The notes under the pieces were generated by a model. It was not told the DNA's origin. It did no database searches and was given only the letters and a program-made list of their open reading frames with translations. Positions 50,602-63,127 of a DNA stretch of 64,000 nt are shown here, piece after piece (positions within the stretch are counted from its first letter, which is position 1; each line of letters opens with the position of its first letter). Source of the DNA: Proteromonas lacertae (taxonomy: Eukaryota; Sar; Bigyra; Opalinata; Proteromonadidae); assembly GCA_002245135.1 (NCBI GenBank), contig NGBS01000293.1, forward strand, positions 372,001 through 436,000, given 5' to 3'. Position numbers and translations under genes: made by a program.

Positions 50602-50696
50602 TGATTTATTGAGAAAAATATGAACTGACCAAATGTGACATGTAATTTAGTAAATTAATTTAGATTCGTTTATTATTTGAATTTGAATTTTTGAAT

Positions 50697-52770
50697 ATGA
50701 ATATTGTTTTAAAAATTAAAGAGTTCTTAGAAGATACATTAGAACGATCTTTTCTGATCGAAGACAGTGGTATAAGTGAGAATACTCTATTTTATAGATG
50801 ATCTGTGTGATTTATTATCTGATGGTGAAGTAATGGAGCATTTATGGCAGAAATTGATGGGAAGACCAATGATTAATAACAACAGTGATAAAGAGAACAA
50901 TCAAAATCTTCAGAATAAGCTAGATCAATTCTATTACAGTGCAAAACAATATGGTGTGAAAGAAAACAGATTAATATCAACAAAAGATATAAAAGCCAAG
51001 AATATGGACAAAATATATTCCTGCTTCAGATATTTGAAAGCATTAAGAAAAGTCCAGAAAGAGAGAAAAGAAGATGGTAATAAATCAATACTCAATATGA
51101 TAAATGCAAATATCTCAGTCAATATGACACAAACAGCCTTACAAATTCAACAAGAGAATAACTTCTTAGTCGATGAACTTACCAAGAAAGTGAGAAATTT
51201 GGAAAAAGAAAACTACATGTTAAAGAATGAGAATAAAGAGTTAATTGATTTAAAAGAAATAAATAAAGAATGTGAAACTTTGAAGAAGAAAATATATGAG
51301 ATTGAAATAGACAAAGAAAAGAAATATAAAGAATTACAACAACAATATAAACTATTGGAACAAAAATATGAAAATGTAAAAAGTAGTGGTACAATAAAAC
51401 CGACTGATTTAATAAAAGTAAAAGGAAATATAAACTCATTAAGAGACTCAATAAATACACTAAAAAATGAAATAGCTATACAAACAAATGATTTAACTGT
51501 TTATATGAAATCAATACAAAATGAAATATCAGTTTCAATATTATCCTTTAAAAAGATACTTAATAAAAAAGATCAAAGAATAGCTCGAGAAATGGAAAAA
51601 ACTAGAAAATATTATAATGAAATCCAAGAATTAAGAGGTAATATAAGAGTCTATTGTAGAATAAAACCATCATTAAAACCTAATTCAAATAGCTTTAAAT
51701 GTGTATATAGTGATGATTATTCAACAGTGAAATTATGTAGTAAAAAATCTAATAATAATGTTTATGATTATACATATGAATATGATTATGTATTTAATGA
51801 AAACAGTAAACAAGAAGAAGTATTTGAAGAAGTTAAACCATTAGTAATGTTATCTTTAGATGGATATAATACTTGTATTTTTGCTTATGGTCAAACAGGC
51901 AGTGGTAAAACATATACAATGGAAGGATATGATAATAACTATGGAATAATATATAGAACATTTGAATTACTATTCAATGAGAAAAGAATAAAAGAAGAAA
52001 GTAATGAAAATAAAATACAAATAAAATATAGAATGTATATGGTAGAAATATACAATGAAACAGTTAGGGATTTGCTAAATGATTTAAAAGTATTAGAAAT
52101 TCATCAAAATAATGATGGAAGTGTATATTTGAGAGATGTGATGAAGAAAGAAATAAATAATTATGAAGAAGTAATAGAAATAATGAAAATGGGAAATAGA
52201 AATCGAAGTACAAATTCAACAAATTCCAATGAACATAGTAGTCGAAGTCATATGTTATTATTTATCGAAATTGAAACAATAAATAAATATATAAATAATA
52301 AAATAAAAGTGAGTAATTTAAGTTTAATTGATTTAGCAGGAAGTGAAAGAGTGAGTAAAAGTGGAGTAAGTGGTGATCGATTAAAAGAAAGTCAAAATAT
52401 TAATAAATCTTTGAGTTGTTTAGGAGATGTGATAGAATCATTACAACAAAAACAACAACATATTCCTTATAGAAATAGTAAATTGACATATTTATTAAAG
52501 AATAATTTGTGTAAAGATAATAAAGTGTTAATGTTTGTTAATATAAATAATGATATAAATGATGTAAATGAAACGAAATGTAGTTTATTATTTGCCAGTC
52601 GAGTTGGAAGTGTAGAATTAGGAAGTAGTAAAGATTATAAAAGTAACAAAGAAATGAAAGAATTGAAAGAAGAAATTCAGATTTTAAGAAATAGTTTAAA
52701 AGAATTTGAAAATAGTAAGATGAAAAGTGAAAAAGAAAAGTGTGATGATAATAATAAAGATGTAGAATAA
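50697..52770 (+). CDS. Kinesin-14 (C-terminal motor)
   Basis: One intron (50770-50797) gives 681 residues. A short N-terminal globular segment (LCDLLSDGEVMEHLWQKLMG) looks like a fragment of a calponin-homology fold. Coiled coil runs from ~120 to ~290, followed by the motor at the C-terminus: neck and first strand IQELRGNIRVYCRIKP, P-loop GQTGSGKT, switch I NEHSSRSH and switch II DLAGSER. The order coil-neck-motor with ELRGNIRV is diagnostic of minus-end-directed kinesin-14 (Ncd/KIFC), which works in spindle organisation. A short charged tail follows the motor. Confidence 0.93.
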
Positions 52771-53226
52771 TATCAACTTTTTTACATTGTCTATTATTAC
52801 TTCATTCAGTAAATAACACCAACTATAAATAACATCTCTACATACAATAAAATTGATTTATCATTCAACTAAACTAATATAATTCACTATTATTTCATTT
52901 TCAACTATAACATTTCAACAATTTTAGAAAAAGACAAAGTTAAACAATATTAACAATGTAAACATAACAATATATCCATAATTAAACCCACTATATGCAT
53001 TTATTTACCATTATATCTTCACCAACAACAGAAACACTCTCACTTACTATTCATCATTTATATCACCATATCATATACAATATACATAAATAAATCATAA
53101 TAGAGTATAATTGTCTTTATCACACCTTCCTGACAATTAGAATTAAATCACATTTTAAGTTTTGGGTTATTCAAAATTTTGATAAAAATCGAATTTCGTT
53201 ATTTTTGTTGATATATTTACATAAAG
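52771..53226. other. Intergenic; upstream region duplicated from BTB copy 2
   Basis: From about 52980 to 53226 the sequence matches, inverted, the upstream DNA of BTB copy 2 (12220 down to 11986), including GGGTTATTCAAAATTTT at 53164-53180, the reverse complement of the shared element. No other feature is seen. Confidence 0.6.
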
Positions 53227-55359
53227 ATGATAATAAAAGTGAATAAAAGCAATAAGAGAAGATGGGTATTTAATATATTTATTTTTATGATAGATTATGT
53301 CGAAAATTGGTTGAAAGTGGTTTTGGTGATATAGAAGTGAAGATTAGAGATAATCGAATAATGTCAATCAAGTCAATTTTAGTGAATGGAAATGAGACTG
53401 TAAAGAAACTGTTGTTAGATGCGTGAGTTTGTTGGAGTTTTGGAGTTATATGAAGAAATCGAAGAAATTAGGCTATTATGAGATGGAGAAATACTACAGT
53501 GGTGGTGAACTGATAATCTGTAAAGAGAGTGTGTGTGAAGTGTTGATGTTTTGTTTATGTTATTGTGAAAAAGAGATAATAAATGATTGTTATGAATTTA
53601 TGAAGAATAATATAGATGATGAAGTATTAATGAAATTAATTCATATATGTAATGTATTTGGTGGATGTTTGAGAGAGATAGAAGAATTGAAAAATATGGA
53701 AATAGAAAAGCGAGGATATAAATATTTATATAATAATGAATATTTGTTGAGATTAGAAATGAATAATTTGATCGAGATATTAAATATGAAAGATGTGATA
53801 ATAGTGAATGAGTTATGGTTATTAAATCGATTATTCGAATGGTATAAATTCCAAAAGAATAAGAATGATAATAAAGAGATTAAAGCAGATTTTAAACAAT
53901 TGATAGAAGAAGATATTGATGGTGAAAAGATAAAAGAGAAAGAGATAGAAAAAGAGAATAAAGAAATGTTGAAAGAAATGAAAATAGAGTTAAAGAAAAA
54001 TGAATGTAAAAATCATATAGAATTATGTTTAATAAAAGATGATAGAATTCAAAATGTAATAATGAACAATTACAATGAAGATAATAAAGAAGAAGACTTT
54101 AATGAAGAAGAAAGAAGAATATTGGATAAGATGAAAGAAGAAGAATTGAATGATGAAATAATGTGTATATTAGAAATGAATAATATAAAAATGAGTGAAA
54201 TAGTATTGATGATAATGAAATATAAAAATATGAAAAAGGAAAGTATAAATACTAAAAATATATTTAAATAGAATATATCTCAAATATCGAAAAGAGAAAT
54301 CTATTGGATAGATTATGTATAGAATATAATGAGAATAAAAGAAATCGAACAATGAAATGTTTATGTTTGTTTGTTGATGATAAAAAGAATATTTCAATAA
54401 TAGAAGAAGTATGTGGAAAAGAAATTCTTTTTAGAATATTAAATGAAGATAATTATTTAAACTCCAAATATAAAGAATTATTAATTGAATATATAAAAGA
54501 GAATAAATTGAGTTTAGAAGAAGAAGAAGAAATGATTGTAATAATAAAAGATAAAGAATTATTGAGTGAATTAAAAACAAAAGAAATCACATCATTTTCA
54601 TATCCTCAATCAGAATATTTATTTATATTAGATCAAGAAATGTCAATAATTTCTTCATTTGATGGAAATCGATGTGAATTTTCAATCAATTCTTCATTGC
54701 CAGATGGTTTAATGTTAAATAAAGAAAATGGAATAATTCATGGAAAAGTGAATAGAGTAATCGAAAAGAGAGAATATGAAATAAGTTGTAAGAATATTGT
54801 AAATGAAAAGAAAATCAAAATATCATTAGAATTTGTTGATATAACATTTACTGAATTAAACAAAAGTAAAAAAATATCAATCTCAAATAATGGAAAATTA
54901 ATAACAAATATAAATGAATATGGTTATAATCATTGTTATTTGAATTTGAAAATGGAAAATGGAGTTTATCATATCAAATATAAATATCATCTAAATGGAA
55001 GTAAATATGATGATATAATGTTAGGATTATCAACTAATAATACATTTTCTGGTTATCGTATTTATGAACAATCAACAACATGTATATATGTATGCATGTG
55101 ATGGTAAAAGTCAAGATATAACTAAATATTGTCATATTGGAAGAGTTGTTAATAAAAATCCAAATTTCAATAATCATAGGAGATGGTTCTAATTTATGAA
55201 GTGATTGTTGATATGAATAAAAGAGAATGGTTGGATAAGTCATAATGATTCATATCCTGTTTTACTTGTTGAAAGATTTACCTTCTCCATTATATCCGTT
55301 ATGTTGAATTATATTATAATACAACTTCAATAGAATTATTATCAGTTTCTCATCAATAA
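53227..55359 (+). pseudogene. BTB-BACK-Ig-SPRY gene, copy 4 (decayed)
   Basis: Close relative of copy 3 over its whole length, with the same first exon, both introns (the second about 54243-54271) and the same end (VSHQ then stop). It carries one-base insertions relative to copies 2 and 3: in exon 1 (AGCAATAAG for AGCATAAG, about 53250), near 53420 (GATGCGTGAG for GATGGTGAG) and at least four more indels between 55085 and 55320 in the SPRY-like part. The middle remains open for long stretches, so inactivation is recent. Many changes are single-base gains, which might also reflect assembly error, but their clustering in one copy favours true decay. Confidence 0.85.
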
Positions 55360-55550
55360 AGTTAGATAATATGAAAATTAAAACATTTACATTCTTTATT
55401 TTTAACATAAATGTGTATAAATGCTATAAGATAATATAATGAATGAGATTTTATCATTTTAATTTTGTAACGATCAACTATGAAACGCTTAAATTTTCAA
55501 TTACCGTTTTAATTTTTCTAAATTCAAGCTATAATACCACATAAATCGTA

Positions 55551-56365
55551 ATGTCAGTCATATTAAGAAAAAAAGACTGTGCTTATTTGAAAAGAAACAC
55601 TAGATGTATTTTATTTTGATAATTTTGAAATTAGTTAGTGAAAAAGACATTCAATTATTATTTCATCATTACAAAAGCAATTTATGTCCAGAAGATGATT
55701 GGAGATATGTATACAGTAGTGCAGAAGCTGGACTTGAAGATGACAAAGAACACTTCGTTAGTGCATTTAGTTTAGAAGAAGATGATTTATGTAATGAAGT
55801 GATGTGTGATTTAGAAGACAAAAGTGTAAATTCGATAAGTTTTTTAGATTTTGCTCTTGGTTTAGATGCTACAATTCGGATGGGTAAACCGATTGACAAA
55901 TTAAGGTTATTATTCCAAACAATAGATCATGATAGTGATTCAAAAGTCACAGTGAGTGAATTTAGTAGTACGATGATCTATCATATTCCTCGAAATAAAG
56001 AAAGAACAATGGAAGGAAATATGATTGAATTTTATACACGTGTTAAGAAATACTTGCCAATGATAGAAATAAAAGAGCCAAATGTTTTAACATTTGATGA
56101 ATGTTATAGATTGACAAAAGAAATGAAAGTATTAAATGAAATAATAATAAGTCCATATTACTTAGTGCAAGGGTTGTATAAGAGAGATAAGAAGAAGATT
56201 CATTTGGTAATAAATAGTGAAAATGTGAATGAAGAATTTAATAAATATAATAATAAGGGTTTAAGTAAATTGAATAATGAAAATGATGTAAGAAGTAAAA
56301 GTGAATGTAAATCAAATGATAGTATTATTGAAGATAGATTGAGTGAAAGTGATATATTTGAATAG
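55551..56365 (+). CDS. EF-hand protein, calcineurin B/NCS-like
   Basis: Intron 55606-55634 joins a 55-nt first exon (MSVILRKKDCAYLKRNTR) to the main frame, 261 residues; the ATG at 55604 lies inside the donor region and is not the start. Helical pairs with one canonical Ca2+ loop (DHDSDSKVTVSE) follow a degenerate partner (LEDKSVNSISFLDFALGL), as in the calcineurin B / neuronal calcium sensor superfamily. The C-terminal ~70 residues are Asn/Lys/Ser-rich and unstructured. The partner is unknown. It lies about 190 bp downstream of the decayed BTB copy. Confidence 0.75.
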
Positions 56366-56461
56366 AAATATTTTAGTATTTATATATTTAATTTAAAAAA
56401 ATAATTCAATATAATAACTAATAATAATAATAATAATAATAGATGTAAAACTTGTTTCATT
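56366..56461. repeat. AT-rich spacer with (AAT)n
   Basis: Between two convergent genes, with a short run of AAT triplets at about 56421-56441. Nothing else is visible. Confidence 0.5.
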
Positions 56462-59400
56462 TTATACTAATTCTTCAAAATCAGTAACACATTGTTCCAA
56501 ATCTTTCAATGACTTTATAGCCTCTTCAGATACATCTAAATTTCCAATTTCAACCTCATCCAATATATTATTTAACTTTTCTTTCACAAATTTAATCTCA
56601 TTATTCAATTTAAGTAAAATCTCTTTTACTTGTAACCTTGATTCATTTACAGTAGAACAAGTATCATCTAAAGAATCACAAATGTCTTTTAACATCATAT
56701 TTTTCTCACCTTTATTTAATGTTCTTAATCTGTATAAGATATTACTCAAATTGTTACTGTATTCCGTTTCACCTTCATTACTATGATAATAATTATAAAA
56801 TAAATCTTTAGTCGATATATTATCACATAATTCATTTAATTTCATTTTCAACTCTTTGTTCTCTTGAAGTAAACTATAATTTTGTTTAACTGTTGTGTTG
56901 GATAATAAAGTTTCAATTTCTGAATTTAACCTTTTAATTTCTTTATCTTTATTATTAACATTATTATTACTTTCTATTTCGGTTATTTCTTTCTTCATAT
57001 CTTCTACTTCATGATGTAATTGAGTAATATATTGTATAACATTTAACAGAAATGAGCTAATCTCATCAACATTATAACCATCACCATTATACTTTATATC
57101 AATAATACTGCTTAATTGGTCAATTATATTCATTAATTGAATCTTTTGTGTGATAGATGATACATTTTTACTGATTAAATTTATATTATTATTATTATTT
57201 ATTGATTTTGAATAATTATCAACTAACTCATTATAACCTTCCATTAAGTTATTAAAATCTTCATTCGAAAATCCTTCTGCTTTCTTCTTTATTTCATCTA
57301 ATCTTAACCTGTATTATATTCAACAATTTCATTCTTTCCTTTTCATTCTGTTGAAGCTCAGCTTTTAAATAATCATTATCTTCTAATACTTGACGATATC
57401 TATCAATATTTATACCATGGTTTGGGATTTCTTCAGATATTTGATTGAATTTTGCTTCATAAATGGATATTTGGTTTTTTAATTCTTTTATCTTTTCTAA
57501 AACTATTGGATCAATATTATTATTATCTTCTGTTCCATTTTCATTTTCATTTTCTTCTTCATTTTCATTTGCAGTTGATGGTCCAGTAGAACTGATTCTT
57601 CTTCTTTCAGTATTTTCATATTTCATCTTTAAATCAGCATAACTACTCATTAATGATTCATTTTCGTTTAATAGTCTTTGTTTTTCTTCTTCTAATTCTC
57701 TTATCATATCTAAATACTTTTCAACGTTTTCACTATTATTTTCTCTCATTACCAACGAATCTTCTTCTCCATTATGACGATTTTCCAACTCTTTAATTCT
57801 ATTGGTTAATGCTTCATTCTGTCTTTGTAAGTTATTGTATAATTCCTCATATTCGTTGATTTTTTCCAACATATAATTGGTTGGATCAGTTTCAGTTTCA
57901 CTTTCTACCGTATTATTATCATTTCTTCTTTTTGAATTGTTGTCCTGATTACTTCCTGTTAGTTTGGTACCTGAATTATTAGGAGATGAACGTGGTGTAA
58001 TTAACTCACTATTATTATTATTATTATTATTGCTGATGGTATTGTTCTCGTCTATTTTCATTGTTGCTACCTGTTGTTCTAATTTATTAATCTGTTCATC
58101 TTTTACATTGATAGTGTTTTCTAATTCGTGGATATAATTGGCATATTTATCTAATTCCTCTTTCATATTTTCATTATCATCATTATCTTCATCATCTTTA
58201 CTGTCGTTGTTGTTGTTGTTGTTGTTGTTATTGTCTTTATTTTCTAATAATTCATTTAATTGTTCTTTTAATTCTTCATTCTCTTTCATATATTTTGATA
58301 GTAAAAATGATGATGATGATAATGAAGAAGTGTTATTGTCATTTTCATTGTCATTTAATATCTCTTTATTCATGTCTGGAATTGGTGGTAGTTCATCCAT
58401 TTCTTGAATATTATTCTTTTCTTCAACTAATTCGTTTATTTTGTCTTTTAATGATTCATTTTCCTTCTATATTATTATTATTATTATTATTATAAAATAA
58501 ATTTAAATATATATATTATACATCTAAACTTTCAACATGTTCTTGTAAAATTTGAATATCATTCTCTTTTGTATGTAATTTACTGTTTAATAATTCAATT
58601 TCTTTGTTTTTACTTTCACTTAATTCATTCATTTTGCCTTGTAACTCGTGGTATTCATTGCTATTCAATATGAATGACTTTTGAGTAGCATCTAAAATGG
58701 GATTTACGTTTTTCTTTTGTAATTCTTCTACTTCCGCCTATTTTATTCATAAATATAATAATATATATATACTCTTAATGTGTTAACTTGGAAATTGTAC
58801 TTGTTAATTTCCAATTGATATTTTTCCTTCATAAATTCCATATCACTTTGATGTCTATTTTCTATTCTCCTGATATTGTCATTATATTCATTTTGGAGGT
58901 CTCTTAACTCGTATTTGTGATTTGTAGCTAAATCATTAACGTATTTCATATTCACTGGGTTTCTCTATATTAAAATATATAAAATTAAATAAAGTCATTA
59001 ATACTCTATAATTCTCTAATTCGGTGTATAGCATATCTGTTGCTTTTTCATTCTCTTCAATTGTTTCTTTTAGTTGTATTCTTAATTCTAATACTTCTTT
59101 TTGTGAGTTTTCTAAATCTTCACGTAATTTACTATTCTCTTTTCTGTATATTTTGCACAAACTGTTTGGATCTGTTGTTGATATTGTCGTATTTGTGAGA
59201 CTATTGTCAAGTGTGATGAACTTGTCATTGTGACTTGGAGAATTGATAAATGCTATTCACAATATAATACAAAAGATTAAAATACAGGGAGAATGAGAGA
59301 TATCCTGACTAAGTGGAGATTGAGTGTTTTTACTTTTATCACTTGGTGATATATTGTCATTTGTAAATTCTATAAACTATAAAATAAATACAACTTACCG

Positions 59401-59677
59401 AAATTTGTTCCAGATTGTATAGACTTGATAGAATTCCTCTTTATTGTATTGCTTGTATAAGCAGCTGGTGATGAATATGATACATTCAATGAAGATGCTT
59501 TTTGACGTAAGCTTTGAATAAAAGCTTCATCGTCGTCTATTTTGTTATTATCTAATCATTAGATGCAAGAAGAATACTCATTCTGTTGTATGTCTTATGG
59601 CAATAAGCAATATAAAATCACCTAGAAAGAAAATTGACAGTTGTATTTTTCAAAGTATTGTTACCTGTCACTGACAT
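56462..59677 (-). CDS. Long coiled-coil protein
   Basis: Exons joined by introns 59552-59664 (113 nt, the longest here), 59370-59398, 59253-59285, 58965-59004, 58738-58772 and 58467-58521 form a frame of about 960 residues. The N-terminus is Ser/Thr-rich; the rest is coiled coil (KLREDLENSQKEVLELRIQL; NEALTNRIKELENRHN) broken by Asn/Asp-rich linkers. Near 57305 the frame shifts by one. A 16-nt intron (donor GTTGAA, acceptor TACAG) would fix it but would be far shorter than the others and lacks the GTAT donor; a true frameshift or a 3' separate gene beginning near MEGYNEL are alternatives. No family recognised; centrosome or cytoskeleton association is speculation. Confidence 0.65.
58010..58240. 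repeat. Asn/Asp-coding triplet runs
   Basis: ATT and GTT triplet runs at about 58010-58030 and 58205-58230 on the plus strand encode poly-Asn linkers in the reverse-strand coiled-coil protein. Confidence 0.7.
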
Positions 59678-59987
59678 AAATTTTGTAATTTACTAAGAAT
59701 GATTTATCTCATCATATAGTGAGTAATTTATCATGCTTATCATTGAATTACAATTAAAACGCTAATTTACTTTAAGTAAGTATGAAAACAATGTATTTTG
59801 GATGTGAATTGATTATTTCTGATAGATTCTCAATTTAAAATGCACTTTTCATAATCATAATCCAAAATAAATACTTTTCTCACAACAACAAGCACAATTA
59901 TTTATTCATAAGAAGAAAGAAGAATTTATATAAGAATTATCTATACTTCGAAAAGGCTGGAATCATTTTTTAAATTTCAATTTCAAA
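59678..59987. other. Divergent promoter region, coiled-coil gene / CSE1
   Basis: A 310-bp AT-rich spacer between divergent starts. No motif could be named. Confidence 0.5.
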
Positions 59988-62900
59988 ATGGAACTTAATG
60001 ATGCTACCTTGAAGACAGTTCAACAGCTCTTAGCAGCTTCCTTGTCTCCGGACAACGCTTTAAGGTATACGCTTATCTAATTCTTATTTAAACAGAAAAC
60101 AAGCTGAAGATCAATTGAAGCAATTGGAAGGCAAGCGCAATTACCTTATTCTGTTACTTCAACTTATAAGTAAATGTGAGGATTTTACTATTTGGTATTA
60201 TTCTTTCTTAATTATTGATATTTAGTTTAAGTGCAGCTACGTTATTCAAAAACATCTCTATTAGACGTTTTAGTGATGTATATACTCACAGTAATTATTT
60301 TTTTAATAGGATCCAACAACAGCTGTTGAACCAAGTGAAAGATCTTTAATTTACACTGAAATTGTGAATCTAATGTGTTCAAAACCTGATAAAATCCGTG
60401 CTACCTTAGCTGAAGCCATATCTATCGTAGTAGAAGCCGATTATCCGGATTCTTGGAAAATAGTCTTTCCCAGCTTGATAGAGAATCTAAAAGTACAAGA
60501 TATAAACAAGTATTTAGGTGTATTTGAAACATCCCATGCAATATGCCGACAATTCAGAGATGTTGCTTTAGATGAAAGTAATGTAAAGAAATTACAAACT
60601 GCTTTAGGATACATAGCAGAACCATTATTGCAAGTGTACAATTTAATCACTGGACAATTACCTCATATCAATGGAAATGCAGAACAAACCAAGCAAATCT
60701 ATTATTTGATTAAAATAATGACGAAGCTCTATTACGATTTGAATTATATCACCTTACCTGCATTCTTTGAAGATCATTTGAATGAATGGATGACATTGTT
60801 TAAGTTATATTTAAATATTGATTTTATTACTGGTATATATATATATTATTATTTATTATATTATTATAGATCCTAATAAGACTCAATTAATCGAACTTCA
60901 AGAAACAATCATCGACTCCATCATCTTAATGAGTGAAAAGAATCAAGAAGAGTTCCAACCATATTACACTGAATTTAGTCAAATAATCTGTGGATTATGT
61001 ATGAAACTAAACGAAGATGAAATCTATGATAAACTCTCCATTAGCTGTATGAACTACCTAGGATCAATCATTACAAAGGAACAGTATTATAAAATATTCG
61101 AAGGAAATACATTGATATTGTTATTAAACAATATCATTTATCAGAATATGAAATTTAGAATAAGTGATGAAGAAAACTTCGAAATGAATCCAATTGAATA
61201 TATACGAAGAGATGCTGAAGGTAGTGATAGTTATACACGTAGAAGAAGTGCCAGAGAGCTTGTACAAAATACATTAAAGTATTACTCCAACGTAGTATTT
61301 GCTAATGCGATAGAATATTTAAATAAAATGAAACAAAATTACACTATGAATAAAGTGGATAATTGGAGTAGTAAGGATATATGCATTAACTTAATAATTG
61401 CATTATGTGGTAAAGGTTATACTTATAAATTCGGAGTGATGGAAATAGATCCAAAGATAACCTCTGTAATTGATTTGAATAGGTTTTATAATGATGAGAT
61501 TAAGACCGAATTAATGACATATAATCCATCATCATTATCATTACAAGATGCTATTATTAAAGCAGATTGCATGAAGTTTTGCATGATATTTAGAAATCAA
61601 TTCAATAAGTCTATTATGTTAGAAATAATGCAAATGTTAATAAATTATATAAACAGTGATATAAGTGTATTAAGGATGTATAGTGGAATATGTATTGAAA
61701 GGTTCTTAAGTGTTAAAGACCATGTTGTATTACCAAATGGAATAAAGAAGAATGTAATCCGTATTAAAGATGAAGATATTAGAATATTCATTGGAAAACT
61801 AATTGAATCATTGTTTGGAGTTATCAGTAAGATGGAAGATGAGTTTATAATGAAAGCGATTATGAGAGTGGTATATGTTAGTTTAAGTGATGTAAAAAGT
61901 TGTTTAGAAGTGATTTTAAGAGAATTAACAAATGCTTTAGAAAGAATATGTAAAAATCCACAAAATCCTTCATTTAACCACTACTTATTTGAAACTATTG
62001 CATTGTTAATCAAATGTTTATGTAATGGTAATGTGAATATAATAAGTGGTTTTGAAAAGTGTTTATTTCCATCATTTAATATCATCTTAAGAGATAAAAT
62101 AACTGAATTTACACCTTATGTATATCAATTATTAGGTGAATTATTAGAATGTTATGGAAGCAATAATAATAATAATATAAATGATATATATAAAGATTTA
62201 TATAATAAAATGATGATTCCCTCTGAATGGGATGATAAAGGCAATAATCCTCCAATGATTAAATATATAATTGCTTATTTAAAAATAGATGTAAATTATA
62301 TAATTGCTAATAACTTATTAACAGCTACTTTGGGAATATTTCAAAGATTAATATCTATTAAATCAAGACATTTATATGGATTTGAATTGATTAATTGTAT
62401 TATTGAAAGAATACCATATGAAAATATTAAAAGTTATTTGAGTGAAATTATCAAGATATTATTATTTAAAGCTCAAAATAGTAAAAATGATATTCAATTT
62501 AGAATGGATGCTATAAGCAGCATATGTTTAATGATTGTAACTTATAAAGATGTGAATATAGTCATTAATGCGATTGAATCTATTCAAAATGGTTTATTTT
62601 TGATGGTAATTAGTCAATTGTTTATTCCAATGATTCCTGAATTCTTAAATGAGAAATTAATTAGATGTTTAGTGGTTGGATTATGCTTATTATTCAGTAG
62701 TGGCAAAATTGATGATAATACAGTGAAGATAGGAAGTAAAAATATTTTGAATTTGTTATTGAAGAATAATATAAGTGAAATAAAATCGATTGTTGAGAAT
62801 GAGATGGAGAATAATGAGTCTATTGAAGAGATGGAATATAATTCAAATTATTCTAAATTGATGTATGCTAAAATAGATGAATCAGTATTATTTCCTGATT

Positions 62901-63013
62901 TACCTGATACTACAAAGATATTTTCAAATTTCCTGTCTAATTTGGTTATACAAAATAAATATGAAGCTGATAATGAAGTGAAGGAATATTTAACTAAATA
63001 TCCTCCAAATTAA
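59988..63013 (+). CDS. CSE1: Exportin-2 (CSE1/CAS), importin-alpha re-exporter
   Basis: Introns 60065-60095, 60195-60225, 60278-60309 and 60833-60869 give 964 residues, matching the family length (human CSE1L 971). The importin-beta N-terminal part (ALRKQAEDQLKQLEGKRNY; LSAATLFKNISIRRF) leads into the Cse1 region with the hallmark NPIEYIRRDAEGSDSYTRRR and later KADCMKFCMIFRNQ, MKAIMRVVYVS, NPSFNHYLFETIALLIK. CSE1 carries importin-alpha back to the cytoplasm with Ran-GTP. The third intron is needed to join IRRFSD to DPTTAVEPSE. C-terminal HEAT repeats are full length; no oddities. Confidence 0.95.
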
Positions 63014-63127
63014 AATCATATTTCTGTTATTATATTCTTTTTTCTATTTTTACATTATATTTTTTCTTTACAAACAAACAAATATATATAAAGAATCATT
63101 TTTATAATTAGATATTTTCAGAAATTA

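Noticed and set aside
58138-58495. Plus-strand Ser/Leu-rich ORFs
   Set aside because: Antisense of Asn/Asp repeats in the coiled-coil gene; they owe their length to triplet repeats.
60818-63013. Second gene starting with MILLLVYIYIIIYY
   Set aside because: That head is intron 60833-60869 read through; the frame is the main exon of CSE1.
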